NCBI RefSeq assembly: GCF_009741825.1
Contig: NZ_WPCA01000009.1
Span: 1 to 36,053 of the forward strand
Direction: 5' to 3'
Length of the DNA: 36,053 nucleotides
Source: Halapricum sp. CBA1109
GTDB taxonomy: Archaea > Halobacteriota > Halobacteria > Halobacteriales > Haloarculaceae
Made by a program: the position numbers and the translations under genes. The notes beneath the pieces are model-generated. The model was not told the origin of the DNA and made no database searches. It saw only the letters and a list, made by a program, of their open reading frames with translations. Below, piece after piece: positions 1 through 8,107 of the stretch (positions are counted from its first letter, which is position 1; each line of letters starts with the position of its first letter).

Positions 1-117
1 CCCCGTCTCGGCGATGGCATCCAGCAGCGCCGCGTCCCGTTGCTCGAAGGCCACACCGTCGGCGTACAGTCGTGCCTCGAAGGCCGGCGTCCCCGCGCTG
101 TCGGCGTTACTGGTCAC
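1..117 (-). CDS. ModE-like molybdate/tungstate regulator, N-terminal fragment (runs off window)
   Basis: This is an open frame of 39 codons read leftward from a GTG at 117 and cut by the window edge. It contains ARLYADGVAFEQRDAALL, which I recognise as the start of the haloarchaeal ModE-like winged-helix regulators, where the helix-turn-helix follows just after this segment. It is divergent from the tungstate/molybdate-type binding protein at 182, and two inverted repeats lie between them, which fits a local regulator of that transporter. The DNA-binding helix and any TOBE domain are outside the window, so the family call rests on the first 39 residues and on context. Confidence 0.6.
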   Translation of the reverse strand, partial: MTSNADSAGTPAFEARLYADGVAFEQRDAALLDAIAETG

Positions 118-141
118 AGTTACAGTACCACCGGGTTCGGG

Positions 142-152
142 ATAACGGTTAT
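142..152. promoter_or_regulatory. Short inverted repeat in divergent promoter (ATAAC-g-GTTAT)
   Basis: Five-base arms around one central base. The repeat sits 30-40 nt before the ATG at 182, where the basal promoter of the binding-protein gene should lie, and also upstream of the GTG at 117. It could be a TATA-like element or half of an operator. It is short, so chance is possible. Confidence 0.35.
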
Positions 153-161
153 GTCAGGGCC

Positions 162-180
162 GACACAACGTCGTTGTGTC
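162..180. promoter_or_regulatory. Perfect 8-bp inverted repeat abutting the binding-protein start, candidate operator
   Basis: GACACAAC-gtc-GTTGTGTC, eight-base arms with a three-base spacer, ends two bases before the ATG at 182. It covers the start region of a transcript that would be leaderless. This is a natural place for a metal-oxyanion-responsive repressor, and the divergent ModE-like gene is the obvious candidate. The repeat also contains the alternative in-frame GTG at 176, which argues for the ATG at 182 as the true start. Its role is inferred from symmetry and position. Confidence 0.5.
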
Positions 181-181
181 T

Positions 182-1084
182 ATGACGGAACAACGGTCGC
201 GGCGGGCCGTCCTCGCGGGGGCGGGCACGCTCGGCGTCGGCGGCGTCGCGGGGTACGTGTCTACGAGGGGCGACGGCGGCGAGCGGGTGTCGCTGTTGGT
301 CGCCGGGAGTCTCGCCGACGCCGTCGAAAACGGCCTGCGGGCGTCGCTGGACCGACCGGTCACCGTCGAGGCCCACGGCTCGGCCCACCTCGCGCGACTG
401 GTCGCCGAAGGCCAGCGCGACCCGGATATCGTCAGTGTCGCCGACCGGGCGCTGTTCTCGGGACCGCTTTCCCCGGCGTGGAACGCCGCGTTCGCTACCT
501 CCAGTCTGGTCGTCGCCTACACCACCGAGACGCCCGGCGGCCGGCGGGTCGCCGAGGCGGGCCCGGACGGCTGGTACCGGGCGCTGGCGGACGAGGACGT
601 CAGCCTCGGCCGGACCGACCCGAGACTCGACCCGCTTGGCTACCGGACGCTGTTCCTGTTCGAACTCGCTGCCGAGTTCTACGACGACGCGGGACCGCTC
701 CGGGAGCGCCTGCCGAGCGACGACCAGCGCTACCCCGAGACACAGCTTCTGAGCCAGTTCGAGACCGGCAACGTCGACGCGGCGGTCGTCTACCGGAGCC
801 TCGCCGAGGCCCGCGGGCTGGACTACCACACGCTCCCGCCGGAGATAGACCTGAGCGACCCCGGGATGGCCGACCGGTACGCGAGCGTGACCTACGAGAT
901 GCCCGACGGACGCGTCCTCGAAGGCGCGCCGATCGTCTACGGGTCGACGGTGCGCCGGCAGGACCCGGCAGTCCGCGCAGTGTTCGAACGCCACGTCGGG
1001 GGCGCGTACCTCGGCGAATACGGCTTCGAGACGCCCGAGTCGTTCCCGCGGTACAGTGGCAATGTCCCCGACGGCCTCGCGTGA
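182..1084 (+). CDS. Tungstate/molybdate-type ABC transporter substrate-binding protein
   Basis: A 300-residue extracellular oxyanion-binding protein of the WtpA/ModA type. The N-terminus has a twin-arginine-like signal (QRSRRAVLAGAGTLGVGG), the usual haloarchaeal export route; no lipobox cysteine follows. The mature part contains VSLLVAGSLADAVENGLRAS, then segments resembling haloarchaeal WtpA proteins (VEAHGSAHLARLVAEGQRDP, SLGRTDPRLDPLGYRTLF, FETGNVDAAVVYRSLAEARG). These suit capture of an oxyanion outside the membrane and delivery to the permease encoded next. The stop overlaps the permease start, so the two are co-translated. ATG 182 is preferred over GTG 176 because the latter lies in the operator-like repeat. 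Tungstate versus molybdate cannot be decided from the sequence. Confidence 0.85.
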   Translation: MTEQRSRRAVLAGAGTLGVGGVAGYVSTRGDGGERVSLLVAGSLADAVENGLRASLDRPVTVEAHGSAHLARLVAEGQRDPDIVSVADRALFSGPLSPAWNAAFATSSLVVAYTTETPGGRRVAEAGPDGWYRALADEDVSLGRTDPRLDPLGYRTLFLFELAAEFYDDAGPLRERLPSDDQRYPETQLLSQFETGNVDAAVVYRSLAEARGLDYHTLPPEIDLSDPGMADRYASVTYEMPDGRVLEGAPIVYGSTVRRQDPAVRAVFERHVGGAYLGEYGFETPESFPRYSGNVPDGLA

Positions 1085-1850
1085 CCGCCGCTGGCGGACG
1101 GTCGCGGCCGTCCTCGGCGGCGCACTGGCGCTGTACTATCTGGTGCCGATCCTCTCGCTGGTCCTCGCCCGGCCACCCGGCGCTGTCGCCGCCGAGTTGG
1201 GGTCGCCCCGCGTCTTCGAGGCGGCGGCCACCTCGCTGTTCGGTGCGCTGGTCGCGACGGCGATAGCGACCGCCTTCGGCCTGCCGCTTGCCTACTGGCT
1301 GGCCCGAACGGAGTCGCGCCTGCGAGTCCCGGTCCTCGCCATCGTCGTCCTCCCCCTCGTCCTCCCGCCAATCGTCGCCGGAATGGTGCTGTTGACCGTC
1401 GTCGGCCCGTCGACACCGCTCGGACGTATCGCCGCCTCCCTCGGCGTCCCACTGACCGGGTCGCTCGCGGGCGTCGTCCTCGCCCAGACGTTCGTCGCTT
1501 CGCCGTTCGTCGTCGTCACCGCCCGTTCGGCCATCGGCGACGTCGACCGACAGTTAGAGGCCGCCGCGCGGACGCTGGGGGCCGACCGGACGGGAACGCT
1601 CCGGCGCGTGACGCTCCCGCTTGCGTGGCCCGGCATCCTCGCCGGCGTGGTGCTGGCGTTCGCCCGCGCCCTCGGGGAGTTCGGCGCGACGCTGACCCTG
1701 TCGTACTACCCCCGGACGCTCCCGGTCGAGATATGGGTCGCCTTCTCGACGCAGGGGCTCGACCGCGCGTTTCCGGTCGCCGTCGTGTTGCTCGGCGTCT
1801 CGCTGGCGGCGCTCGCGGCCGTCTTCGCGCTGGGCCGAAACCCGTGGTAG
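1062..1850 (+). CDS. Tungstate/molybdate-type ABC transporter permease
   Basis: A polytopic permease of about 262 residues with roughly six membrane segments, of the ModB/WtpB type. The cytoplasmic EAA loop that contacts the ATPase is clear near the C-terminal third: EAAARTLGADRTGTLRRVTL followed by PLAWPGILAGVVLAFARALG. The start overlaps the end of the binding-protein gene by about 23 bp (ATG 1062; an in-frame GTG at 1056 is also possible), indicating translational coupling. No ATP-binding subunit follows: the next gene is convergent and its stop codon abuts this one. The ATPase must be elsewhere, perhaps beyond the left edge, or be shared with another importer. Confidence 0.85.
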   Translation: MSPTASRDRRWRTVAAVLGGALALYYLVPILSLVLARPPGAVAAELGSPRVFEAAATSLFGALVATAIATAFGLPLAYWLARTESRLRVPVLAIVVLPLVLPPIVAGMVLLTVVGPSTPLGRIAASLGVPLTGSLAGVVLAQTFVASPFVVVTARSAIGDVDRQLEAAARTLGADRTGTLRRVTLPLAWPGILAGVVLAFARALGEFGATLTLSYYPRTLPVEIWVAFSTQGLDRAFPVAVVLLGVSLAALAAVFALGRNPW

Positions 1851-2354
1851 TCAGGCGGCGCTCGCCTGTCGCGGGCGATAACGGACGGCGTACCAGACGG
1901 CGGCCGCGAGGACAGCTGTCAGTACCGTCGGAACGGGACTGGTGCTGAGATACAATCCCGGCGTCGGCGGCCGGTACTGTGTCAGCGGCCACAGGACGGC
2001 GTAGGAACGACCGCTCGGCGTCAGAAGCAGCGCGTCCGCGAGCAGGTGTGAGAGAGCACCGACCCCGAGCAGCGCCGTCACGCGCCGTCGCTGGCCCGGC
2101 CGGACGACCATCGTCCCGACCAACACGGCGACGGCGGCGGCCCCGCCGGTGTGGAGCCCGCCCCAGTCGAAGGGAATCCCCAGTAGGCTCCGGACCTGTG
2201 CCGCAGGAACCACGAGTGCTATCTTCGTCAGGTCGGGGACGAACGCGCCGGCCATCCCGACGGTGACGTACCGGGCCGTGAGCCACTCGTACCGCAACGC
2301 CAGCAGCGTACAGAGGCTGTAGGCCATCAGCGCGTGTGCGAGGAGATCAGGCAT
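1851..2354 (-). CDS. YdjM-like membrane-bound metal-dependent hydrolase family protein
   Basis: A 167-residue integral membrane protein of the DUF457/YdjM family ('membrane-bound metal-dependent hydrolase'). It starts MPDLLAHALMAYSL and carries the histidines and aspartates typical of the family: the early H in DLLAHALM, GAFVPDLTKI, WGGLHTGGAA and GALSHLLADALLL. About four membrane segments. The actual substrate of this family is unknown. The start at 2354 overlaps the end of the upstream gene (stop at 2347) by 8 bp, so it is read as part of that operon; the 50-residue upstream extension of the open frame is arginine/serine-rich shadow sequence. Its stop abuts that of the convergent permease. 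Confidence 0.75.
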   Translation of the reverse strand: MPDLLAHALMAYSLCTLLALRYEWLTARYVTVGMAGAFVPDLTKIALVVPAAQVRSLLGIPFDWGGLHTGGAAAVAVLVGTMVVRPGQRRRVTALLGVGALSHLLADALLLTPSGRSYAVLWPLTQYRPPTPGLYLSTSPVPTVLTAVLAAAVWYAVRYRPRQASAA

Positions 2355-2829
2355 CGTCGTCCTCCCGGATGGCGAGCGCGAGCGTCCCCCTGTCGATTCG
2401 GCTGTGCCGGACCAGTCGGGCGAGGACCCACAGCCCCGCGAGGAACGATATCGTCCACGCATAGTAGTGGCCACTCGGGGGAACGCCGAATCCGCTCTCG
2501 GCACGCAGGGTCGACCGGTCCGTGAGTGTCCCGAACGCCCGAAGTGTCTCGCCGGATTCGACCGTCACAGAGACACCAGTGACGACCAGTTCGCGGGTGT
2601 GCTGGCCGTCGGAAACGGCGACTGTCAGCGGGTCGGTAGCGACCACCGTCCCGGTCAGAGTGACCTGCTCACCGACGTACGGTTCGGTGTCCGCGACGAA
2701 CTCGGAGTTGTCCGGATACGCGCCGAGGCCCGGGGCTGGTTGGAGAGTCCCGTACCAGACGACGAGTCCGAAGAGGGCACCGAGTAGTACCGACAGCGAG
2801 AGGACACGCAGTAGTGTAGATCGAGACAC
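2347..2829 (-). CDS. Membrane-anchored protein with an OB-like domain, function unknown
   Basis: 160 residues. There is an N-terminal membrane helix (about 6-27), an extracytoplasmic segment with a beta-rich stretch around EQVTLTGTVVATDPLTVAVS that looks like a small OB fold (the CcmE/nucleic-acid-binding style 'V.L.G.V...D.L.V' pattern), a second membrane helix (about 120-142), and an acidic cytoplasmic tail. I do not recognise a named family; the OB-like reading is pattern-based. The start is GTG at 2829. It lies 39 bp after the unknown gene at 2869-3390 and overlaps the YdjM-like gene, so it is probably mid-operon. Confidence 0.6.
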   Translation of the reverse strand: MSRSTLLRVLSLSVLLGALFGLVVWYGTLQPAPGLGAYPDNSEFVADTEPYVGEQVTLTGTVVATDPLTVAVSDGQHTRELVVTGVSVTVESGETLRAFGTLTDRSTLRAESGFGVPPSGHYYAWTISFLAGLWVLARLVRHSRIDRGTLALAIREDDDA

Positions 2830-2868
2830 AGATGTAATTCCGACCGTCGGGGAGGATAACCGTTCCGC

Positions 2869-3390
2869 TCACGAACCGACGCGAACCAGCACGAGGGCGA
2901 TAGCGAGGAGGCAGAGCCGGGCGATGACGTTCGAGAACATCCCGACAGCGGCGAGCAACGCGGAGTTTGCGACGACAGCCGACCCGAGAACGAGACCGAT
3001 AGCGCGCAGCGGCGACTCTCGAACGCTGTTTTCGACATTGTCGAACAGCAGTCGGGTCTCCGAGGCACGCCACGAGGAACGACGTGTAGACTGAGAGAAT
3101 CGCCCGACGAGTGGTCCGAGAAGTCGGGACGAACGAGGGTCGGCGGTGACAGACACCGTCTGTACGGGCGCCCGAAGCCAGTCGAGAACAACGGAGTGGG
3201 ACACACCACGGCCGAGTGCCGATTGCCGCCAAGCGGTCACGAACCGTCCCGGCGAGCGACCGCCCCCGACTGCCTGCCGGACACTCCGGAGAACCGAGAG
3301 ACATACCGACTGGTCGAATCCCGTCCGTAGCTGCTGGCGTTTCGAACGGAGGAGCTCGACGGCCCTAGACGACTGACGGGGGTCTTGCAT
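2869..3390 (-). CDS. Haloarchaeal membrane protein of unknown function
   Basis: About 173 residues, not recognised as a named family. The N-terminal two-thirds is basic, serine- and arginine-rich and soluble (RQSSRAVELLRSKRQQLRTG near the start). The C-terminal third has two hydrophobic helices (LRAIGLVLGSAVVANSALLA and IARLCLLAIALVLVRVG). ATG 3390 is chosen because a good Shine-Dalgarno (GGAGGG) lies about 10 nt upstream, while the in-frame GTG at 3399 would be too close. It follows the DUF4330 gene by 25 bp, so the two are probably co-transcribed and may act together at the membrane. Confidence 0.6.
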   Translation of the reverse strand: MQDPRQSSRAVELLRSKRQQLRTGFDQSVCLSVLRSVRQAVGGGRSPGRFVTAWRQSALGRGVSHSVVLDWLRAPVQTVSVTADPRSSRLLGPLVGRFSQSTRRSSWRASETRLLFDNVENSVRESPLRAIGLVLGSAVVANSALLAAVGMFSNVIARLCLLAIALVLVRVGS

Positions 3391-3415
3391 CAGTATCACT
3401 CCCTCCTCGGTTCAA

Positions 3416-4171
3416 TCATCGCTGACGGTACTCCGCAGTGTGAACCACTGTCCCGGGAATCCAGTGGGAGTCGGTCACGAGTGGGAGGTGCGAGCCGGTT
3501 TGGACCCGGTTTCCGGCGAAGTATCGTGTGTATCCGAGCCGAATGGTCTGCAGTGTCAGATCGACACGCAACCGGCTCCGGGTACCGTTTGCTACCGGCA
3601 CTGCAGAGACGGACGTGACCTCGGTGAGTGTCGTGTCGTTGAACGTGAATGTGTCGCCACGGTCGAGGGACGACGACACCGACGCGGGAACCGTGGCCTC
3701 GATCGTGACGTTCGTTCGACTGGTTGGAAGCGTGTCCGAGGGCCGATCGATAGCCAATATTTTGCCCCTGCCACCGTACTCGTCGGTGCCGAAATACATC
3801 ACCCGGCCCGCTCTGAACTGGCGGTTTTGTTGTTGCGGTGGGTTGTTGCTATCGTATCTGATCCGGACGTACAGGCGAGAGGTATTGTCGCCGCGGGAAG
3901 GCGAAAAATATGTATCCGATATCGTGGTTTCGCCGCCACCCCCGACGGCCGAGAGGGTATCACCGACAGTTATCTGCGAGGCTATCGCTTCGGGTTGGTC
4001 GTTGAACACGACAGTCGCGTAGCGTGTTTCGCCCGGTTGTGTGTCTGTCTCCCCGGCAGGGACGAGGACGAGTCCAGCTACAACGACGACACCGATGACG
4101 GCGATCACGACTATCGCGTCGACTATGTTTATCAGGCCGAATAGACGACCCTGTTCGTCGAGCAGCGGCAT
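3416..4171 (-). CDS. DUF4330 family membrane-anchored protein
   Basis: 251 residues beginning MPLLDEQGRLFGLINIVDAI, a characteristic DUF4330 start, followed by a single membrane helix (about 16-37) and a large beta-rich extracytoplasmic domain. That domain has repeated strand patterns (ETRYATVVFNDQP, VTIEATVPASVSSSLDRGDT). The biochemical role of DUF4330 is unknown. It is the first gene of the leftward group and sits next to the divergent glycan locus, so a role in envelope or glycan export is conceivable but only inferred. Confidence 0.8.
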   Translation of the reverse strand: MPLLDEQGRLFGLINIVDAIVVIAVIGVVVVAGLVLVPAGETDTQPGETRYATVVFNDQPEAIASQITVGDTLSAVGGGGETTISDTYFSPSRGDNTSRLYVRIRYDSNNPPQQQNRQFRAGRVMYFGTDEYGGRGKILAIDRPSDTLPTSRTNVTIEATVPASVSSSLDRGDTFTFNDTTLTEVTSVSAVPVANGTRSRLRVDLTLQTIRLGYTRYFAGNRVQTGSHLPLVTDSHWIPGTVVHTAEYRQR

Positions 4172-4313
4172 TGGCTTTCGGATACAAGATTCGGTCGGCA
4201 GATAGTCGTTTTGCTACGGTGGCCGACAGCGACGGATGCGACGCCTCTGTCCAGTCGGCGTGCCGGTGTCTGACGGCAGTGAGACGTACGACACCGGAAA
4301 AGAACCGTGATTT

Positions 4314-5702
4314 ATGAGCGCGCGCCTCAATCTTGGGGACGTGTTGCGTGCTGACTGGACACTCGTCTGCGGCGGAGTCCTCGCCGGCACAGCGTTGGCT
4401 CCCCTGTTCGTCGGGACGGAGATAGACCCGTCGACAGTGGGTGTCGTCGTCTCACTACTCGGCGTGTCTGCTCTCGTCGTTGGAGGGGTGTACGCGATAC
4501 GGCGGCGGGTGATTTGGGGTGGCGTCGTTGTCGGTGCGATCCTGCTCAGACTCCCGTATGTCACACTGACGCCGATCCACGACGACTCGCTTCATTTCTT
4601 GACGAACACGTACGAGGTGATACACGCAGCGAGTCGCCTATCACTCCCGCTGTCGGGCGTTCCGCTCCGGTATATCGGCGTCAACACTGTTATGGGAGTG
4701 TTCGTCGTCGCGTTCGGTGATTCCGGTGTCAATATCGCCTCGTTCAGTGCGGCTATCGGTACAGTTCCTGTACTCGGTGTAACGGCGGCAACCCTCTTCG
4801 AGTCGCGAAGGGCCGGCATCGCCGCTGGTGTGTTCGGAGCGACGCTCCCGATCCACGTCTATCACTCGTCTTGGGCCTACAGCGAGCCTATCGCGCTGTT
4901 CGTTTTCTCTTTGTCGATGTATGGGTTCGTAGCCGAACGGTACCTCTTGGCAACCGGGCTAACGGGTGTCCTCAGTGTTATGCGGGCGGAGTACGTGCTG
5001 TTGGTACTCCTCCCGCTGATGGCGCTACTCGTGCTCCGTTCGTCACGAGCGTACTACCTCGCCATCAGTAGTCCGTTTGTCCTGGTTGGACTGCTGCTCG
5101 CGATACCGAGGCTATTTCTCGGGACCGTCGTATCGATAACGGGACCGCTTTCCAGCGTCGTCGTCCCTTCGTACGTCACCACGTCCGGATTCCTCGCTGC
5201 ACCGATAAGACACGTCGCCCAGAACACCGTCTTTTACGTCGGCCACTTCCTCCATCTTGGTGTCCCATACTGGGAGAGCAACCTCGTCAACCCGTTCATA
5301 CTTCTGTTCTTTGTGGTCGGGATGTACGAACTCCTCCCGTCGGTCCGGTCGTCGGTTCTCTCACTCGGACTGTTCTCCAGTGTGGCAGCAGCCGGATATG
5401 CTGCCGAGCAGGTGTTCGGAGTGACGCATCTGTATGGAGTCACACTGCTTGTGACGGGCGGCATGTGTTTCGCCGTCGTGTTGCTAGCAGAGCCACGGCA
5501 CGACCGTCGACTGCAGCCGCTACTGGCGACCGGACCGTACTTCGGTCTCCTCGCCACCGGGTTTCTGGGGGCACGGTACATACTACCGGTGGCACTCGTC
5601 GTCGTCCTCTACGCAGGCTACGGGGCACACCGCACGTTCGGCCAGTCGGACCGTCTGAGTACACTCACGATCAGGGTTCCGGAGCGACTGGTGCGTCGCT
5701 GA
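4314..5702 (+). CDS. Polytopic membrane protein, GT-C (GT39/PMT-like) glycosyltransferase candidate
   Basis: 462 residues with about eleven to thirteen hydrophobic segments and little soluble sequence. After the second or third helix an acidic pair sits in a short outside loop (TPIHDDSLHF, D90-D91), the usual place for the catalytic acid of GT-C transferases using polyprenyl-phosphate sugars. The helices around SWAYSEPIALFVFSLSMYGF and a later MRAEY segment also resemble PMT/ArnT-like membrane transferases. If so, it would move a sugar from a dolichyl-phosphate donor on the outer face of the membrane. It lies just upstream of the STT3-like gene on the same strand. Family assignment rests on topology and one motif. 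Confidence 0.6.
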   Translation: MSARLNLGDVLRADWTLVCGGVLAGTALAPLFVGTEIDPSTVGVVVSLLGVSALVVGGVYAIRRRVIWGGVVVGAILLRLPYVTLTPIHDDSLHFLTNTYEVIHAASRLSLPLSGVPLRYIGVNTVMGVFVVAFGDSGVNIASFSAAIGTVPVLGVTAATLFESRRAGIAAGVFGATLPIHVYHSSWAYSEPIALFVFSLSMYGFVAERYLLATGLTGVLSVMRAEYVLLVLLPLMALLVLRSSRAYYLAISSPFVLVGLLLAIPRLFLGTVVSITGPLSSVVVPSYVTTSGFLAAPIRHVAQNTVFYVGHFLHLGVPYWESNLVNPFILLFFVVGMYELLPSVRSSVLSLGLFSSVAAAGYAAEQVFGVTHLYGVTLLVTGGMCFAVVLLAEPRHDRRLQPLLATGPYFGLLATGFLGARYILPVALVVVLYAGYGAHRTFGQSDRLSTLTIRVPERLVRR

Positions 5703-5756
5703 TCGGCACTACGTGCTCGGTTCCGCCGTGGCGAAAGCGAACGAGTATGGCCGGAG

Positions 5757-5763
5757 TTTATAC
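5757..5763 (+). promoter_or_regulatory. TATA box of the STT3-like gene
   Basis: TTTATAC is centred about 27 nt before the ATG at 5787, the spacing for a leaderless haloarchaeal transcript. It supports the start at 5787 rather than the in-frame codon at 5766. Confidence 0.6.
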
Positions 5764-5786
5764 TGTTGTTGGTCGCAGGGGCATCT

Positions 5787-8105
5787 ATGACCGACGTGGC
5801 CGAGGCGACAGCGTCCTTGGTAGCCGACAGGCCGGACGTGGCTGCGGACCTCGAGACGCTCCTCGATATCGACGCCGACGGGACGTGGACCTTCGAGGAC
5901 ATCCCGATGGACTCCGGGACGTTCGGGGAGATCGTCTCGCGTGGTATCGCGGCGGAAGTCGACGACGGCTACCGGATAACCGACCGCGAGGCCGTCCGAC
6001 GCGGCCTCGAAGGTGACGAGACGAGCGCCGGGGAAGACGACGAGACGGCCGACAACACGTCAGGGGTTGTGCACGCTGCCCGTGAGCGGATGCTGTCGCG
6101 GTCGGTCGCCGCAGTCGCGGGCGTCCTCGTGTTCGTCGCCCTGATCCGGATCGGGGTCATTCAGGGGTCGGTGTTGCGAAACGGGGAAATCGTCCTCGCC
6201 GGCAACGACGCCTACGCGTACTGGCGACAGGTCTCACGGATCGTCGCGAGCGACGTCGGGCTACTCGACCTCTCGAACCTCCCGTCCCGCAGCGCCGACG
6301 GGGACGTCCTGTTCGTCGTCGGTATCTGGTGGGTCGTCGCGCTGACCGGCACGAGCGTCGCCACGGTCCTCGCTTGGTACCCGGTCATTGCCGGTGTCGC
6401 AGGCACCGGCCTCCTCTATCTGGTTGTTCGTTCGCTGACCGACGACCGCCGTATCGCACTGGCCTCGGCCGTTATGCTCGGGATTACGCCGGTCCACGCG
6501 TTTCGGACGGCGCTCGGCTTCGGTGACCACGACGCGCTCGACCTGCTGTGGCTGACCGCCGTCGTCCTCGCGCTCGTCGTCCTCGCTTACCAGCGAAGGG
6601 AGGAGGCTTGGCGGCGGACGACCGGTGCCGCCGTCGTGACCCTCGGCGTGGCGGTGGCCGCTCAGATGCTGTCCTGGCGCGGTGGAGCGCTCTATCTCCT
6701 ACCGGTCGGGCTCACCGTCGTCGCTGTCGTGCTGGACGACATCCGTGCTGGCCGGGCACCGCTGAGGGCCAACGGGCCGTTGCTCGCGGGCCTCGGCCTC
6801 GGGGCGGTCCTCGGACTGCTGCCGCACCTCGCTTTCGGGTGGCTCCCGGCGTACCGGGCGGCGATACCGGGGCTGCTGTTCGGCGGTGCCGCCGCAGTCG
6901 TGGGCGTGGCGTCGGTCGTCGACCGACTCGGGTACGGGGTGCGAGCGACCGCGGTCGTCGAAGGGGTCGTCGGCATCGCCAGCGTTGCCGTGGTCGCCTC
7001 TCTCCTCTCGGGACCGGTCGAGGACTTCCTCGCGTATATGGCGACGACCGGCGAGCGGAACATCGCCGAGACGGGGTCGCTGATCGGCGGCGACGTGGGG
7101 TCGATCGGCGGCCCGATATTCCTGTTCGGGCTGCTGTTGTTCCTCGCCGTACCGTATCTCGTCATCGTGTCCCTCCGGGCGTACCGGCAAAGCGCGCCGG
7201 CGTGGCTCGTTCCGGCCGCGTTCGCGTGGTACTTCCTCCTCGCGTCGGTCGTCCAGCAGCGCTTCGCCGTCGCGCTCTCGCCGTTCGTCGCCATATTCGC
7301 CGGCGTCGGATTCGTCCATCTGGCGAACTGGGTCGACCTCGCACGTCCGGTCGGGATACTCGATGGCAAGCGGGACATCGCGGTCAGTCTCCCGGACCGT
7401 CGACAGATCGGACTCGTCGTGATCCTGTTCCTTCTGGTCGGGAGCCTCAGTTTCGTCCAGGTTCCCGTGAAGATGCAACAGGTGGCTGTCGACGACGCGG
7501 CCTACGAGACCGGCGCGTGGATCGCTGAGAACGCCAGCGAACAAGGCCTCGAACACCCGAACGACACCATCGCGACCGACTGGGACCGGGTCCGGATGTA
7601 CAACTACCTCGCCGGATCCGTCGACGGGCCGGACAACTTTGCCCAAGCGACGTTCGGGCGATTCGCTGAGGGGACGAACACGACGCGGTGGTACGGACGC
7701 CTCGAAACCGGGTACGTCGTCCTCGAACGGACCGACAGGAACGCCTCCGCGGGGTCGGTATTCGACCAGCTAGCCGCCCCAATCGCGCGGCCAGCGGCGC
7801 TCTCTGCGAGCCACTTCCGACTCGTCTATGCCCGCCCGGACGACCACATCGCGGTGTACAGGCTACTCCCGGGAGCGCGGATAGAAGGGACTGGTCCAGT
7901 GAACTCGACGGTCGATGTCCGGGCCAACGTGACCGTCAGCGGAAGCGGATACCAGTACGAACAGACCGTCGAGACCGATCGCAACGGGACCTACAGAGCC
8001 GTCGTCCCGTATCCGGGCGAGTACCGGATCGGCAACCGGACGGTCACCGTCCCCGGGTCCGCCGTCCGGACCGGCGGGACAGTCAGCGACACCGAACGGC
8101 CGTAG
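5787..8105 (+). CDS. STT3/AglB-like oligosaccharyltransferase with degenerate WWDYG and an N-terminal winged-helix-like domain
   Basis: 772 residues. Residues 1-90 are soluble and look like a small winged-helix-type fold (WTFEDIPMDSGTFGEIVSRG, then a predicted wing, DDGYRIT). From about 105 to 580 there are about thirteen membrane segments in STT3 order, with the family's catalytic-loop motifs: NDAYAYW (D141), GDHDALD (246-252) and NIAE (425-428) at the position of the TIXE/SVSE motif. The C-terminal domain is extracytoplasmic. Where WWDYG should read the sequon's +2 Ser/Thr, I find DWDRV (598-602), so only the central W-D survives. Known AglB attaches lipid-linked glycan to asparagine; this one may recognise another acceptor or be inactive. 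The leaderless TATA fixes the start. Its stop lies 2 bp from the convergent gene. Confidence 0.8.
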   Translation: MTDVAEATASLVADRPDVAADLETLLDIDADGTWTFEDIPMDSGTFGEIVSRGIAAEVDDGYRITDREAVRRGLEGDETSAGEDDETADNTSGVVHAARERMLSRSVAAVAGVLVFVALIRIGVIQGSVLRNGEIVLAGNDAYAYWRQVSRIVASDVGLLDLSNLPSRSADGDVLFVVGIWWVVALTGTSVATVLAWYPVIAGVAGTGLLYLVVRSLTDDRRIALASAVMLGITPVHAFRTALGFGDHDALDLLWLTAVVLALVVLAYQRREEAWRRTTGAAVVTLGVAVAAQMLSWRGGALYLLPVGLTVVAVVLDDIRAGRAPLRANGPLLAGLGLGAVLGLLPHLAFGWLPAYRAAIPGLLFGGAAAVVGVASVVDRLGYGVRATAVVEGVVGIASVAVVASLLSGPVEDFLAYMATTGERNIAETGSLIGGDVGSIGGPIFLFGLLLFLAVPYLVIVSLRAYRQSAPAWLVPAAFAWYFLLASVVQQRFAVALSPFVAIFAGVGFVHLANWVDLARPVGILDGKRDIAVSLPDRRQIGLVVILFLLVGSLSFVQVPVKMQQVAVDDAAYETGAWIAENASEQGLEHPNDTIATDWDRVRMYNYLAGSVDGPDNFAQATFGRFAEGTNTTRWYGRLETGYVVLERTDRNASAGSVFDQLAAPIARPAALSASHFRLVYARPDDHIAVYRLLPGARIEGTGPVNSTVDVRANVTVSGSGYQYEQTVETDRNGTYRAVVPYPGEYRIGNRTVTVPGSAVRTGGTVSDTERP

Positions 8106-8107
8106 TG

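Noticed and set aside
40-1266. Long + strand open frame (408 codons) overlapping the importer genes
   Set aside because: Its translation is almost wholly arginine, proline and glycine, the mark of a shifted frame over GC-rich coding DNA; the binding protein and permease explain the region.
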